From contig CAZZLW010000042.1 in assembly GCA_964654605.1 (NCBI GenBank), positions 62,001-126,000 on the forward strand: a DNA stretch of 64,000 bases. The letters are read 5' to 3'. Positions 50,600-60,205 of this stretch are shown here, piece after piece. The notes beneath the pieces are model-generated. The model was given only the letters and a program-made list of their open reading frames with translations. It was not told where the DNA came from and did not search any database. Position 1 is the first letter of the stretch. The number at the start of each line of letters is the position of its first letter. Source of the DNA: Raineya sp964654605 (GTDB lineage: Bacteria; Bacteroidota; Bacteroidia; Cytophagales; Thermonemataceae). Position numbers and translations under genes: made by a program.

Positions 50600-52174
50600 A
50601 TGAAAGAGTTTTTTACTATGCAATTTTTTTTGTTTTGTATTTATACATTTGCCCAAGATAAAAGGTATGATACGTGGTTATTGGGATATCGTGGTACAGA
50701 TAATTTTTTCATAAATAAAATTAAATTCACTCCTAATGCTCAATCATTCGTTATCAATAATGACCGGGCTGTAAGAACATTATTTAGTGATAATTTTTCT
50801 ACAATAAGAGTGAATGATTCTGTCTTGCTAACATCACGTTGGGGGCGTTTTTCTGTTTACAATGAACGAAGAAATAATTATGGTCATTTAGATACTGCAT
50901 ATCACAAAATGCTTGCCTATGATTTGATAGAGCAAATTGGAGAGAACATACTATTACCAGACCCCGAAAAAGAGAATTTTTTTCATTTGTTTCTCACATC
51001 AGAGTTTTACACAGAGCATTCTGATGAGAAGATCATAAATTCGTCTCTAAAATACTTACCAGTTAGAATATCTAATGATACACTTTATGTTGTATCTAAA
51101 CTCAAACATTTACGCAAAGAAATGCCCGTAGTAACTAAATTAGCCTCTACGCATCACGGAAATAATAAAGATTACTGGATTCTTTCTCACGAATGGCAAA
51201 CCAATCGCTTTATAGCTTATTTACTTACCTCTAATGGAGTTGTAGATAGTGTTAAAACCAATATTGGATATGTTTATTCCCTACCAATTCTTTTACCTCC
51301 TAATATATTTTACAGCAATTTTTTTCAAAGAACAATGGGGAAACTAAATCTAGGTCAGATGAAATTTAGCACTGAGGGAAGTATGGTAGCTGTGGCTTTA
51401 TCACAGGAAAGAATTATTGAAATATTTAAGTTTGATAAATTCACTGGTAAACTATCTTGCCCCATTTCTTTGAACTTGAATGATAAATTTAGTTTTATAC
51501 AAAACTTAAAAGATTATTGGGTTTATGGATTGGAAATATCTCCAAATAATAGACTTATCTATTTTACTTTGACCCCTCTCCCTTACCTATCTGATTTTGA
51601 CAAGCTTCCCTCTTATCTTTGTCAGTTAGATTTATGGGCTGACGATATTTTAGGCTCTATTCAAATCATTGGAGAGGGAAGAAGTTTTTTGGGGTTACAA
51701 CTTGCACCTGATGGAAAAATTTATTTAGGCATAGAGGGAAGTAAATATTTGGGAACTATTGAAGCCCCTAATTATCTTAACCCTTTGTGCAATTTTCAAG
51801 AAAAAGGCTTATTTCTCGGCGGGTATATCCACGATGCTACGCTCAATAATGTACCTTCATCTGTACTACCTCGCGGATATTCTAAATCAGTATTTGACGA
51901 GCCTCAATTAGAAATGCCTAATGCTTTTACTCCTAATAGAGATGGCATAAATGATACTTTTATTCCTCTTCGTATGGAAAACGTAATCCAAGCTAGAATG
52001 AAAATTTACAATAAGTGGGGGAAAGAGATATTTTCAACTTCTCAAATAGAACAAGGTTGGGATGCCTCTGAAGTCCCCGCTGATATTTATTATTATTATG
52101 TTGAATATTCGGGTAAAATATGTAACGATACCGCAACAAAAACACTCAAAGGCTGGGTGCAAGTAATAAAATAA
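50600..52174 (+). CDS. Secreted protein with T9SS type B sorting domain
   Basis: A 524 residue protein with a short signal peptide (MKEFFTMQFFLFCIYTFA), a beta-propeller-like body (for example LAPDGKIYLGIEGSKYLGTI), and a type B C-terminal domain (PNAFTPNRDGINDTFIPL through KIYNKWGKEIFSTSQIEQGW). It is divergent from the phase-variable type A protein, so both may serve the same surface function (inference). Confidence 0.85.
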   Translation: MKEFFTMQFFLFCIYTFAQDKRYDTWLLGYRGTDNFFINKIKFTPNAQSFVINNDRAVRTLFSDNFSTIRVNDSVLLTSRWGRFSVYNERRNNYGHLDTAYHKMLAYDLIEQIGENILLPDPEKENFFHLFLTSEFYTEHSDEKIINSSLKYLPVRISNDTLYVVSKLKHLRKEMPVVTKLASTHHGNNKDYWILSHEWQTNRFIAYLLTSNGVVDSVKTNIGYVYSLPILLPPNIFYSNFFQRTMGKLNLGQMKFSTEGSMVAVALSQERIIEIFKFDKFTGKLSCPISLNLNDKFSFIQNLKDYWVYGLEISPNNRLIYFTLTPLPYLSDFDKLPSYLCQLDLWADDILGSIQIIGEGRSFLGLQLAPDGKIYLGIEGSKYLGTIEAPNYLNPLCNFQEKGLFLGGYIHDATLNNVPSSVLPRGYSKSVFDEPQLEMPNAFTPNRDGINDTFIPLRMENVIQARMKIYNKWGKEIFSTSQIEQGWDASEVPADIYYYYVEYSGKICNDTATKTLKGWVQVIK

Positions 52175-52181
52175 AATATTT

Positions 52182-53876
52182 CTAAAACTCGTGCAATCTT
52201 GGGGCAATGTTCATTCGCAAGCCCAAAGTGGTAAAGGTGGTATTTTTGTAAAGCATAGAGGCATCATCGTTTTGGCTACGGCGAAAAACTTGTTTCAGTT
52301 CTACAAAAACATTATGCCAAGCCTGATAGCTTAGTGTAGCATCTAAAAAAATGGTTTTGGTATTCAAACCCTGCCCTATTTTATTGCCGTATTCTTGTAC
52401 GCGTGTGCGATTATCTAAAAGCAAATTTCCTCCCCAATTCAAGCCGTCTGTATCCAAGCCATAATTGGCATAAAAGAGTTTGCCTATAAAATTGAGCTTT
52501 GCAAGAGGCTGATAACGTAAAATGCCCACAAACTCATAAAAATTTGCTCCCAAAGGGTGTGCAAGCGGTTGCTGATAATGAGTATAGGATTTGAAATTAT
52601 TATCTTGGGTGTAAGTGTAAGGACGTGCAAAATTAAACTCTGCCTGCAAGTCTAAATTTTTGATAGTAAAGGCGTTGATGTATTTTAAGCCGATTTGCCC
52701 TGCATATTTATTTGCCCACCAACCCCGATTGGCACGAATTTCACGAATTAAAAACTCATCTAACACAAATTGTCCGTAAAACGAAAAACTACGGGCAAAA
52801 TTCCACTTAAAATCTGCTCCCAAAAGTACGTTATCGGGGCTACCGAGTTGCTGTTCTACGGAACGATAGAAAATAATGGGGTTCAGGTAGTTCAAGTCAA
52901 AGCTATTGTTGGTGAGTGTATCTCTTTGCCCAAAAATCACGGTTTCAAATACGCCAATATTGAAATTTTGAGAAATATTCAGGCTCAAATGATGCTTGGC
53001 AAGATATTTTTTAGGACGCAAACCATCGGCGTTTAGCACTTGGGCAGTCATTTGGGCAAAAATATTTTGGTAATTGAGTTTCCACACATTGGTATTGATT
53101 TTCAGAAACAAATAATTTGCCGCAAAATCAGAGAGTATCATTGAGCGATAGCCACTGCCCATCAGGTTTCTATCGTGTCCGAACTGCACATCAATATTTC
53201 GGATAGGCTGAAAAGCAATATAGCCTCGGGCGTGTATAAAATCTACATCTGTAGGCTCGGCACGGTCTCCGTCTTTGTAATAGCCTTCCTGCGGTACGGC
53301 ATCAAACTTTCTGATTTGAGCCTGCACATATTTGGGAAAAGAGGCTTGATTATCAGTCATAAAGGTATAAAAACCAATTTTTTGGCTAATCATACCTCTT
53401 ACTTCCACGCCACGTGTATTGAGGTAGGTGAGTTTATCCGTATTGTTATCCTTGCCGACCGAAAAAGCAAGTACAGGATTTACGTGTAAATCAAAATCTT
53501 GGGTTTGCACGTGATAAAAATCAGATTTTTGACGATAAAACTTTTTCCAAAAATTTTGAGGAATTTCAGAAGTATCTTTACGAAGCCACTCCCAATTATC
53601 TTGCTCCAAGTAAGCCAAGTTAAATCTATCCACTTCGGAAAGGCTTTGCGTGCTATCTTGCTGAAATTTTTGCAAAAAATCGGCAATTGCCGAACGCTTG
53701 TAAGGCTTGATGTGCGAATGAAAAGCCTGAAACAACCTCCCCGACTGAATTTCGTACCGCTCTAAAAGATGATAATAATCGCTATTGAGTGGTGCATACA
53801 CCGATTGGCTAAAAGCAGATTGTACAATAAACAAAAATAAAATGCAGTTTGCAATACACGTGATAGACTTTTTCAT
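52182..53876 (-). CDS. Capsule assembly Wzi-family outer-membrane protein
   Basis: A 564 residue protein with a signal peptide (MKKSITCIANCILFLFIVQS) and a beta-barrel body typical of the Wzi family in Bacteroidetes: YAPLNSDYYHLLERYEIQSG after the signal, FIHARGYIAFQPIRNIDVQFGHDRNLMGSGYRS in pieces near residues 215-245, and an aromatic-rich C-terminal strand. Wzi attaches capsule polysaccharide to the surface in enterics; the function here is by family only. Convergent with the T9SS type B gene (7 bases between stops). Confidence 0.78.
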   Translation of the reverse strand: MKKSITCIANCILFLFIVQSAFSQSVYAPLNSDYYHLLERYEIQSGRLFQAFHSHIKPYKRSAIADFLQKFQQDSTQSLSEVDRFNLAYLEQDNWEWLRKDTSEIPQNFWKKFYRQKSDFYHVQTQDFDLHVNPVLAFSVGKDNNTDKLTYLNTRGVEVRGMISQKIGFYTFMTDNQASFPKYVQAQIRKFDAVPQEGYYKDGDRAEPTDVDFIHARGYIAFQPIRNIDVQFGHDRNLMGSGYRSMILSDFAANYLFLKINTNVWKLNYQNIFAQMTAQVLNADGLRPKKYLAKHHLSLNISQNFNIGVFETVIFGQRDTLTNNSFDLNYLNPIIFYRSVEQQLGSPDNVLLGADFKWNFARSFSFYGQFVLDEFLIREIRANRGWWANKYAGQIGLKYINAFTIKNLDLQAEFNFARPYTYTQDNNFKSYTHYQQPLAHPLGANFYEFVGILRYQPLAKLNFIGKLFYANYGLDTDGLNWGGNLLLDNRTRVQEYGNKIGQGLNTKTIFLDATLSYQAWHNVFVELKQVFRRSQNDDASMLYKNTTFTTLGLRMNIAPRLHEF

Positions 53877-53950
53877 AAATTTTTGTATTGGGTTTATGAT
53901 TAGGGCTACATTTACAAGTTTTCTTACAAAAATGAAATTTACTGACTGCG

Positions 53951-53965
53951 AGCGACATCATCGCT
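53951..53965. repeat. 15-mer shared with the 60.3 kb palindrome
   Basis: AGCGACATCATCGCT here is identical to one arm of the perfect inverted repeat at 60302-60334. It stands alone, in the gap between the Wzi gene and 54012. Confidence 0.75.
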
Positions 53966-54011
53966 TATTTCTCTAATTTTTTACTAAAATTTAACCTCTA
54001 AAACTAACCTT

Positions 54012-54224
54012 TCATCTCCCCTCCTTTCTGAAATCATCAAAATCTTCTTTATTCTGAAACTCATAGATATTCAGCACAATTACATTGCCTCGGCTTCTGC
54101 CTTCCGTGATTTTTTCACAAAGCCACTCATAATTCGGGAAGGTCAAATGTTCAAACCAAATGCTTCCGTAGCCCTCTTCGGAAATGTAACTCACCAAAAA
54201 ATAACGCATAAAATTATCTTTCAT
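54012..54224 (-). CDS. Small hypothetical protein
   Basis: A 70 residue protein (MKDNFMRYFLVSYISEEGYG...) with no signal peptide. The start at ATG 54224 is used, as the first codon of the longer frame is TTG. It ends in a charged FDDFRKEGR. It begins 20 bases after the stop of the beta-barrel gene and is probably co-transcribed. Not recognised. Confidence 0.6.
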   Translation of the reverse strand: MKDNFMRYFLVSYISEEGYGSIWFEHLTFPNYEWLCEKITEGRSRGNVIVLNIYEFQNKEDFDDFRKEGR

Positions 54225-54244
54225 AGCCAAACACCAAAATTTCC

Positions 54245-54982
54245 TTAAAAAAACTTTCCGTAGAACATCACTATTGTCAGGAAAAAGTTTTCATATTGCC
54301 CGCCATAGATTTTATCTTTGAAACGATTGTGAGCCCACTCTGCTCGCAAACCCCATTTTTTTTGCCAAACTGCTTGTAAAAAATACTGACGCGGATTGAG
54401 GGTAGCAGGCACAAGATAACCCAAAAAAGATAAATCTCTGGATTCCAAGCCTGTTTCAAGCCAGATTTGAGGATTTGCCCAACGCAAACCTATCCAAGAA
54501 CCCGAAATAGCAGGACTTACGCCATCATTACTAAATTTCAAAGGAACAATGTAAAAGCCCACTGCGTTTTTTGTATTTATCTGATAACTTGCCCCTGCAC
54601 CCACGCCAAAATGATACCCCAATAGCCACTCGCTTGCTTGCTCAATTTGCTTTCTGCGAAAGCCCATTTGCAATTCGCTCACAAATACATCTCCCACTCG
54701 CCAACGCTTATTTTCAGGCAAAATTTGCAAAAAGTGCAGTACATTAGAAGCCATTAGTCTGCTTTGCAAGGCAATGCCATAATTGTTTCTTTCCTGCTTT
54801 TCGTAGCGGATAGTTTCATCGGGCAATCTTTGTACTGCCCAATTATTGGTAAAAGCATAGGCATATCGCAAACCGCCACTCCATTCAAAATAAGGCAATA
54901 AATGCAAACTATCTTGGGCTTGTAAGCATACACCAAAGAAAATTTTGCACAAAACCCAAACTAATTTTTGGCAAATTTTCAC
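54245..54982 (-). CDS. Putative outer-membrane beta-barrel protein
   Basis: About 245 residues with a signal peptide (from GTG 54982: MKICQKLVWVLCKIFFGVCL, cleaved after LQA). An alternating-hydrophobic body ends with an aromatic-terminal strand (NFFLTIVMFYGKFF), typical of outer-membrane barrels. No ATG is available in frame; the GTG gives the best signal peptide. No named family recognised. Divergent from the gene at 55015, with only 32 bases between starts. Confidence 0.65.
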   Translation of the reverse strand: MKICQKLVWVLCKIFFGVCLQAQDSLHLLPYFEWSGGLRYAYAFTNNWAVQRLPDETIRYEKQERNNYGIALQSRLMASNVLHFLQILPENKRWRVGDVFVSELQMGFRRKQIEQASEWLLGYHFGVGAGASYQINTKNAVGFYIVPLKFSNDGVSPAISGSWIGLRWANPQIWLETGLESRDLSFLGYLVPATLNPRQYFLQAVWQKKWGLRAEWAHNRFKDKIYGGQYENFFLTIVMFYGKFF

Positions 54983-55014
54983 AAAAAAACTAATTTGTGC
55001 CAAAATACAAAAAA

Positions 55015-56415
55015 ATGAGAAAAACTAACACCCTTTGGCTATTTTTGTTTTGGATAAACAGTAGCTTTTTGCTTGCTCAAACAAGTATTGAAAGCATTTT
55101 CCCTCTGAAATGGAAAACTTATGTAGGGCAAACTACTTACAGAACGAATATTTTACTACATCAGAATAAAATTTGGCTTGGCTCTAATGGTAATACTTTG
55201 GATAAAACCTCCCAAGATGAATTTGACGCAGTTTTTTCCATTGATGCCCGAACAGGACAAGTCGTGCAAAAAATTCAGCCTTTAATTCCAAATGGTCAGA
55301 AAAAAGATTTAAGCGATTTAGACGTCAATGGCATTGCAATTGATGAGAATAAACTTTATTTTGGCATTGATGAAGGTTATTTTTATGCCTACGACCTTTC
55401 ACAAAATAAAATTTTGTGGCAATATAAAACCCCTTTTCTTGAAAATATTGAAAACATTGGCAACGTAGAAGGTTGCCCTGTGGTGATAGACCTAAACCAA
55501 GACGACGAAAATGATGTTGTTTTTAGTGTAAGAGGTAGAGGTATTGTGGCTCTGAATGGCAAAACGGGCAGTCCGCTGTGGGTGCAAATTCTGACCAATG
55601 ATAACGGAGCGTTCCTGACAAGCCCCTTGTGTGTTGATGTAAATGCCGATAATATTCCTGATGTTATCAGTGGTGGCTGGAATGCAACTTCTATCGAGCG
55701 GGAATCTTTGCTGTATGCCCTAAATGGTAAAAACGGCGAGATTATCTGGAAATATACCTTGGGAACAGGCTTGAAAAGTTCGCCCATTTTGGTAGAAAAA
55801 GGTGAAAAGAAAGCAATTGTAGTGGCTTCTACCTACTCGGTAGTGCATTACATAGATTTACAAGGGAAACACTTATACGCTTTGGATTTGAATTTGCCCA
55901 GTGGGGCTATTTCGGGCTTGTATGCGGCAGTAACGCTCAGCCCCAACGAAACGCTTGCCATAGGCAGTTCTTGGTGGTCGGGAAATGATGACGGCTTATG
56001 GATAGCTCATCTGCAAAAAGCTGAAATTGAAAAGGAAAATCGCTACGGATACCGAATTGTAAGCAACAAGGCTCAAACGTTCTTTCCCGCTAATCGTATA
56101 ACAGCCTCGGCAGTGGTAGGGCAAATAAATAGCAAAAAATCTTGGCAAATTGCCGTTCCTACGGAAAAAGGAGAACTTTTGCTATATGACGAAAATACAC
56201 GCAAACTAGAACGCTACAAAATACCCTCAGGTTCAGAATGTACGCCACTTCTTGCAGATATTGATGGCGATAAAAAATTGGAATTGCTCATTGCTTGCTA
56301 CGACGGCTATTTGTATTGCTATGATTTGCCTTTCAAGAAAGCAAAAGTTTTTTCAGGACAATTCAGACAAGACAACCGCAACCGGGCAACCCTGAAACTC
56401 AACAAAAGCAAGTAA
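55015..56415 (+). CDS. Secreted PQQ-like/FG-GAP beta-propeller protein
   Basis: A 466 residue secreted protein with a signal peptide (MRKTNTLWLFLFWINSSFLL...). Repeats of PQQ-quinoprotein/FG-GAP type are seen: ALNGKTGSPLWVQILTND, ALNGKNGEIIWKYTLGTG, and the calcium-binding-like DLNQDDENDVVFSV and DIDGDKKLELLIACYDG. It probably forms a beta-propeller. No T9SS tail is seen. No enzyme activity can be assigned. The start at 55015 is chosen by the signal peptide. Confidence 0.8.
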   Translation: MRKTNTLWLFLFWINSSFLLAQTSIESIFPLKWKTYVGQTTYRTNILLHQNKIWLGSNGNTLDKTSQDEFDAVFSIDARTGQVVQKIQPLIPNGQKKDLSDLDVNGIAIDENKLYFGIDEGYFYAYDLSQNKILWQYKTPFLENIENIGNVEGCPVVIDLNQDDENDVVFSVRGRGIVALNGKTGSPLWVQILTNDNGAFLTSPLCVDVNADNIPDVISGGWNATSIERESLLYALNGKNGEIIWKYTLGTGLKSSPILVEKGEKKAIVVASTYSVVHYIDLQGKHLYALDLNLPSGAISGLYAAVTLSPNETLAIGSSWWSGNDDGLWIAHLQKAEIEKENRYGYRIVSNKAQTFFPANRITASAVVGQINSKKSWQIAVPTEKGELLLYDENTRKLERYKIPSGSECTPLLADIDGDKKLELLIACYDGYLYCYDLPFKKAKVFSGQFRQDNRNRATLKLNKSK

Positions 56416-56547
56416 GCTAATAGCAGAAAACAAAAGCGAAACTTTTAGTTAGGAAAGATATGTAATTTTAAGTCTTAACCCTCAAACTTTTGGACATATA
56501 ATCAGGCTGACAATGTTTTTTGTAGGAAAATTGACGATAGAAAAAAA

Positions 56548-57117
56548 ATGCACACCATTATACCCTTTGAGCGATGGCTGGAATACTACGACCCTGCAAC
56601 CGACAGGAAAAGCCCTTTTTTTGGCAAAGAGTACAACTTTGATGTATATTCCGACACTATCTATGGCTATTACATAGACCCCGCTTGGGACTGCATTGGC
56701 TCACCTACCCTGTATATCAAAATTCTTTATGCAGATTACAAGCAAAGATTTGCTATTTTTGAATTTATTGGCGAATGGAACGACGCCATTGAAAACGATA
56801 TAATGATACTCAAAACCAATATTATCAATCCTCTGCTCAAAAAAGGTATTCAAAAATTCATTCTCATAGGCGAAAACGTACTCAATTTTCACGGCTCCGA
56901 TGATTGCTATTACGAAGAATGGCTGGAAGATGTAGAAGATGGCTGGATTGCCGCTATCAATTTTCGTGATTTTGTTTATGAAGAGTGGCAAAAATACCGA
57001 ATAGATTGGTATATCAATTTTGGAGGAAATTTGGAAATTCCTGATTGGAGAACCTATACCCCCCAACAACTCTACGAAAAAGTTAATAAAATTATTTCCT
57101 ATCGCCTTTCAATGTAA
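56548..57117 (+). CDS. Conserved-looking hypothetical protein
   Basis: A 189 residue acidic, aromatic-rich soluble protein (WLEYYDPATDRKSPFFGKEY; DDCYYEEWLEDVEDGWIAA). I do not recognise a family. It has no signal peptide and stands alone between the beta-propeller gene and the histidine kinase. Confidence 0.7.
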   Translation: MHTIIPFERWLEYYDPATDRKSPFFGKEYNFDVYSDTIYGYYIDPAWDCIGSPTLYIKILYADYKQRFAIFEFIGEWNDAIENDIMILKTNIINPLLKKGIQKFILIGENVLNFHGSDDCYYEEWLEDVEDGWIAAINFRDFVYEEWQKYRIDWYINFGGNLEIPDWRTYTPQQLYEKVNKIISYRLSM

Positions 57118-57329
57118 GATTTTACCAAAAAATATTTGCAAATTTCTTGCTTTTTTTTATTTTTGTACAAACTCTGTATAACAAACTTGTTTCAAAAAAC
57201 TATGAAAACAAGTTTGAAAAGTGTAAGGTTTGATGTTTGAAGGTTTGAACTTCAAACGCTTGAGCTTCCAAACAGATTTTCGTTCAAAACATTAAAAACT
57301 ATACCTGTTGCTTTAATAATTCTGCCTAA

Positions 57330-59249
57330 ATGGTGTATTTTTTATCTTTTTTTTGTGCTTTATTTTTTCTTTCTATAGCTAATGGGCAGGGTATTGAAGC
57401 TACTTTATCCCAAGCTACCGATAAGGAAAAAATTACTGCTTACGAAAATGAAGCCCAGAAACTGCGTGAGCAGAACCCTCCTTTGGCATTTTCTTATGCT
57501 CAAAAAGCCCTTGCTCTTTCCGAAAAAATCAAAGATACCGCCTCTATGGCTTTCAACAATACCCTTATTGGAGTTTTGTATAAAAATATGGGCGATTATG
57601 ACAAAGCCATTATGCACTACACAAGGGCTATCCCGCTGAACGAAGCCGCCAAAAACCCACAGGGCAATGCGGGTATTTACAACAATCTGGCTTTTGTGTA
57701 TCGTTTGCAAGGCAAATATTCTCTTTCTCTTTCCTACTATTTGAAGGCTTTGGAATTTTTTGAAAGCGACCCCAAATTTGCCAAGCAAAAAAGCAATGTA
57801 CTTAATAACATTGGCAGTTTGTATCAAGACCAAAAAAGCTACGAAAAGGCTCTCGACTATTTCAACCAGTCTTTGGAAGTAGCTCGGCAAATTGGTGATA
57901 CCCTTGGCATTGCTTTTGCCTACAACAATATGGGCGAAGTGTATCTCAAACAAGAAAAATTTGCAGAAGCCAAGCAAAACTTTTTCATTTCTTTGATTTG
58001 GAAAAAGCAGAAAAATCATATTCGTAGCATTGCTTCGGGCTATGGTAACTTAGGATTGGTGTATCAGCAAGAAAACCGCTTAGATTCGGCTTTATACTAC
58101 TTTCAGGAAAGTTTGAAAAACTATGAAAAAATTAAAGATTTGAACGGACAAATAGATATTCTTTTGCGTTTGGGCGAGTTTTGGGATAAACAAAGCAGAC
58201 ACCCAAACGCCTACGAAAGTTACAAGAAAGCCCTGGAACTTTCTCTACAAATTGGTGCTAAACCTCTTACCCAACAAGCCTATAAGTTTCTTTCAGAACA
58301 TTACGCCAAACAAAAAGATTTTCAAAAAGCCTTTGATTTCCGCTTGCAGTACGATAATATCAAGGACTCGCTGATGAATATGGAGCAAATTCGCAACATC
58401 AACGAAATGCAAGCCAAATATGACGACTACTCCAACAAAAAACAAATCGAACTTTTGCGTATCGAGAAAAAAGTTTTTGAACTGCAACACCGAGAAAACC
58501 AGAGAGAAAAATGGCTTCTTTTTGGAGGTATCGGAGTGCTTACGCTTTTGCTTGCAGGTGCTTTGTGGGCTTTTCGCCTTAAACAAAAAACAGCCCGAAA
58601 GTTAGGAGAAAAAAATGCTACAATTGCCAAATCATTAGACGAAAAAGAAATGCTTTTGAAGGAAATTCATCACAGGGTAAAAAATAACCTGCAAGTTATT
58701 TCCAGCCTTTTGCACCTGCAAGGGCATAAAGGAGGAAACCCCGATGAAGTTATCAAGAAAAGCCAAGACCGCATACAAGCAATGGCGATTATTCACGAAA
58801 AACTCTATAAGTCTGAAAATTTACAATCTATCAGCCTTGCCGAATACATTGAAAACCTAATGGCTTATTTTGAAAAAACCTACGGATTGCAAGAAAAAAA
58901 TATCCGTGTAGAAATGCAAGTAGAGCCGATTTTCTTGGATATTGATAAACTCATTCCTTGCGGGCTTATTCTCAACGAAATTATCACGAACAGCATTAAA
59001 TACGCCTTCAACGAAGGGCAACAAGGCATTATCAGTATTTGGGCAAGCCTGAAAAACGGCATTTGTCAGCTTCAGCTCAAAGATAATGGCAAAGGCTTAC
59101 CCGCTGATTTCAATCCACAAAAGAGCAAATCTTTGGGTTTGCGTTTAGTAGATGGGCTTGTCAAGCAAATCAAGGGTTCTTGGCAAGTGCATACCCAAGA
59201 AGGTACGAGTTTTTCTATTCAATTTGAACCAATGCTTAAAGTGGCATAA
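57330..59249 (+). CDS. Sensor histidine kinase with extracellular TPR domain
   Basis: A 639 residue two-component sensor. It has a signal peptide (MVYFLSFFCALFFLSIANGQ), about eight TPR units (residues about 50-370: YEKALDYFNQSLEVARQIGD and similar), a coiled linker, one membrane helix (WLLFGGIGVLTLLLAGALWA) near residue 398, a HisKA_2-type dimerisation helix with phospho-histidine in EIHHRVKNNLQVISSLL (about residue 445) and a HATPase domain (LNEIITNSIKYAF). The LytTR regulator at 59462 is its likely partner. Confidence 0.93.
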   Translation: MVYFLSFFCALFFLSIANGQGIEATLSQATDKEKITAYENEAQKLREQNPPLAFSYAQKALALSEKIKDTASMAFNNTLIGVLYKNMGDYDKAIMHYTRAIPLNEAAKNPQGNAGIYNNLAFVYRLQGKYSLSLSYYLKALEFFESDPKFAKQKSNVLNNIGSLYQDQKSYEKALDYFNQSLEVARQIGDTLGIAFAYNNMGEVYLKQEKFAEAKQNFFISLIWKKQKNHIRSIASGYGNLGLVYQQENRLDSALYYFQESLKNYEKIKDLNGQIDILLRLGEFWDKQSRHPNAYESYKKALELSLQIGAKPLTQQAYKFLSEHYAKQKDFQKAFDFRLQYDNIKDSLMNMEQIRNINEMQAKYDDYSNKKQIELLRIEKKVFELQHRENQREKWLLFGGIGVLTLLLAGALWAFRLKQKTARKLGEKNATIAKSLDEKEMLLKEIHHRVKNNLQVISSLLHLQGHKGGNPDEVIKKSQDRIQAMAIIHEKLYKSENLQSISLAEYIENLMAYFEKTYGLQEKNIRVEMQVEPIFLDIDKLIPCGLILNEIITNSIKYAFNEGQQGIISIWASLKNGICQLQLKDNGKGLPADFNPQKSKSLGLRLVDGLVKQIKGSWQVHTQEGTSFSIQFEPMLKVA

Positions 59250-59306
59250 AGCAAATTGAGAAATAAAGGTTCAAGCTGTTAAGAATTTTCCAAGTTCAAA
59301 ATTCAA

Positions 59307-59464
59307 AATTTATGGTAATTATTTACGTTCAAAAAGTTTAAATGTACAAGTGTTTGAGGTAAAAGTTTTACTCAGTCTAAAAGTCCAATGTTCTAAATCT
59401 TGTTTCCTGCCTCTTGTTTCCTGTTTCTATACTACAAATTAAACCTAAACAATTACGATTTATG
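59307..59464 (+). mobile_element. MITE-like element, copy C, ending at a start codon
   Basis: The element at 59315-59456 (142 bp) begins GTAATTATTTACG and ends CTAAACAATTAC, inverted with respect to each other. Flanking 8-mers AATTTATG (59307-59314) and GATTTATG (59457-59464) match at 7 of 8. The right-hand copy contains the ATG (59462-59464) of the response regulator. The middle of the element has diverged from copy A. Confidence 0.75.
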
Positions 59465-60205
59465 AAAAAAGTGCTTGTTGTAGAAGATGAATTTTCTATT
59501 GCATTAGATTTAGAAACTTATCTCTTGCAGTGGCAATATGACGTAGTGGGAATAGCCAACGATTACGAAGAAGCTGTACAACTGCTTGAAACACATAAGC
59601 CTCATTTAGCACTTGTAGATATTACGCTCAAAGGCGATAAAACAGGGATTGACTTTGCCCATTATGCCTACAAATTTGCCAAAATTCCTATTATTTTTCT
59701 TTCTGCCCTTGCCGATGAAAAAACGCTTGACGAAGCGATGCAAGCTCGTCCCTTTGCCTATCTTACCAAACCTTTCAAAGAAGTGGATTTGAGAAACACA
59801 CTCAAAATTGCCTCACAACAACACGATACTATCAAACTCGCATTTCTGGAGCAAAATGTTTCCGAAGGTCTGGATAACCATAAACTTTCTTGGGAAGATA
59901 CTTTTTTCGTTAAAGACAAAGGTAAGTTACATTCTGTAAAGGTGAAAGAAATTCTTTGGGCTGAAGCTCTGGAAAACTATACCGTGATAGTTTTGCCTGA
60001 AAAAAAGATTGTAACCAATATGCTTCTGAAAGACTTTGAAGCCAAATTGCCCAAAGAACATTTCTTGCGGGTGCATAGGTCTTATCTGGTGAGTTTAGAT
60101 AAAATTAAAAGAATGGAAGAGGGCTACCTGTTTATTACAGATGTACCCATACACATTAGCAAAAATCATAAAGAAGAACTCTGGACTAAAATCAGAGTAT
60201 TGTAG
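59462..60205 (+). CDS. LytTR-family response regulator
   Basis: A 247 residue regulator. The REC domain has KKVLVVEDEFSIALDLETYL at the start, the phosphorylated aspartate in LVDITLKGD (Asp53) and the KPF triad motif. A LytTR DNA-binding domain occupies residues about 145-247 (WAEALENYTVIVLPEKKIVT, LRVHRSYLVSLDKIKRMEEG). The open frame extends upstream through the inserted element, but ATG 59462 begins the REC fold and lies inside the target duplication of that element. Partner of the kinase at 57330. Confidence 0.93.
   Translation: MKKVLVVEDEFSIALDLETYLLQWQYDVVGIANDYEEAVQLLETHKPHLALVDITLKGDKTGIDFAHYAYKFAKIPIIFLSALADEKTLDEAMQARPFAYLTKPFKEVDLRNTLKIASQQHDTIKLAFLEQNVSEGLDNHKLSWEDTFFVKDKGKLHSVKVKEILWAEALENYTVIVLPEKKIVTNMLLKDFEAKLPKEHFLRVHRSYLVSLDKIKRMEEGYLFITDVPIHISKNHKEELWTKIRVL

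Noticed and set aside
57405..58019. 204 codon minus-strand frame inside the kinase TPR region
   Set aside because: Mirror of TPR repeats; no promoter, signal or family motif.
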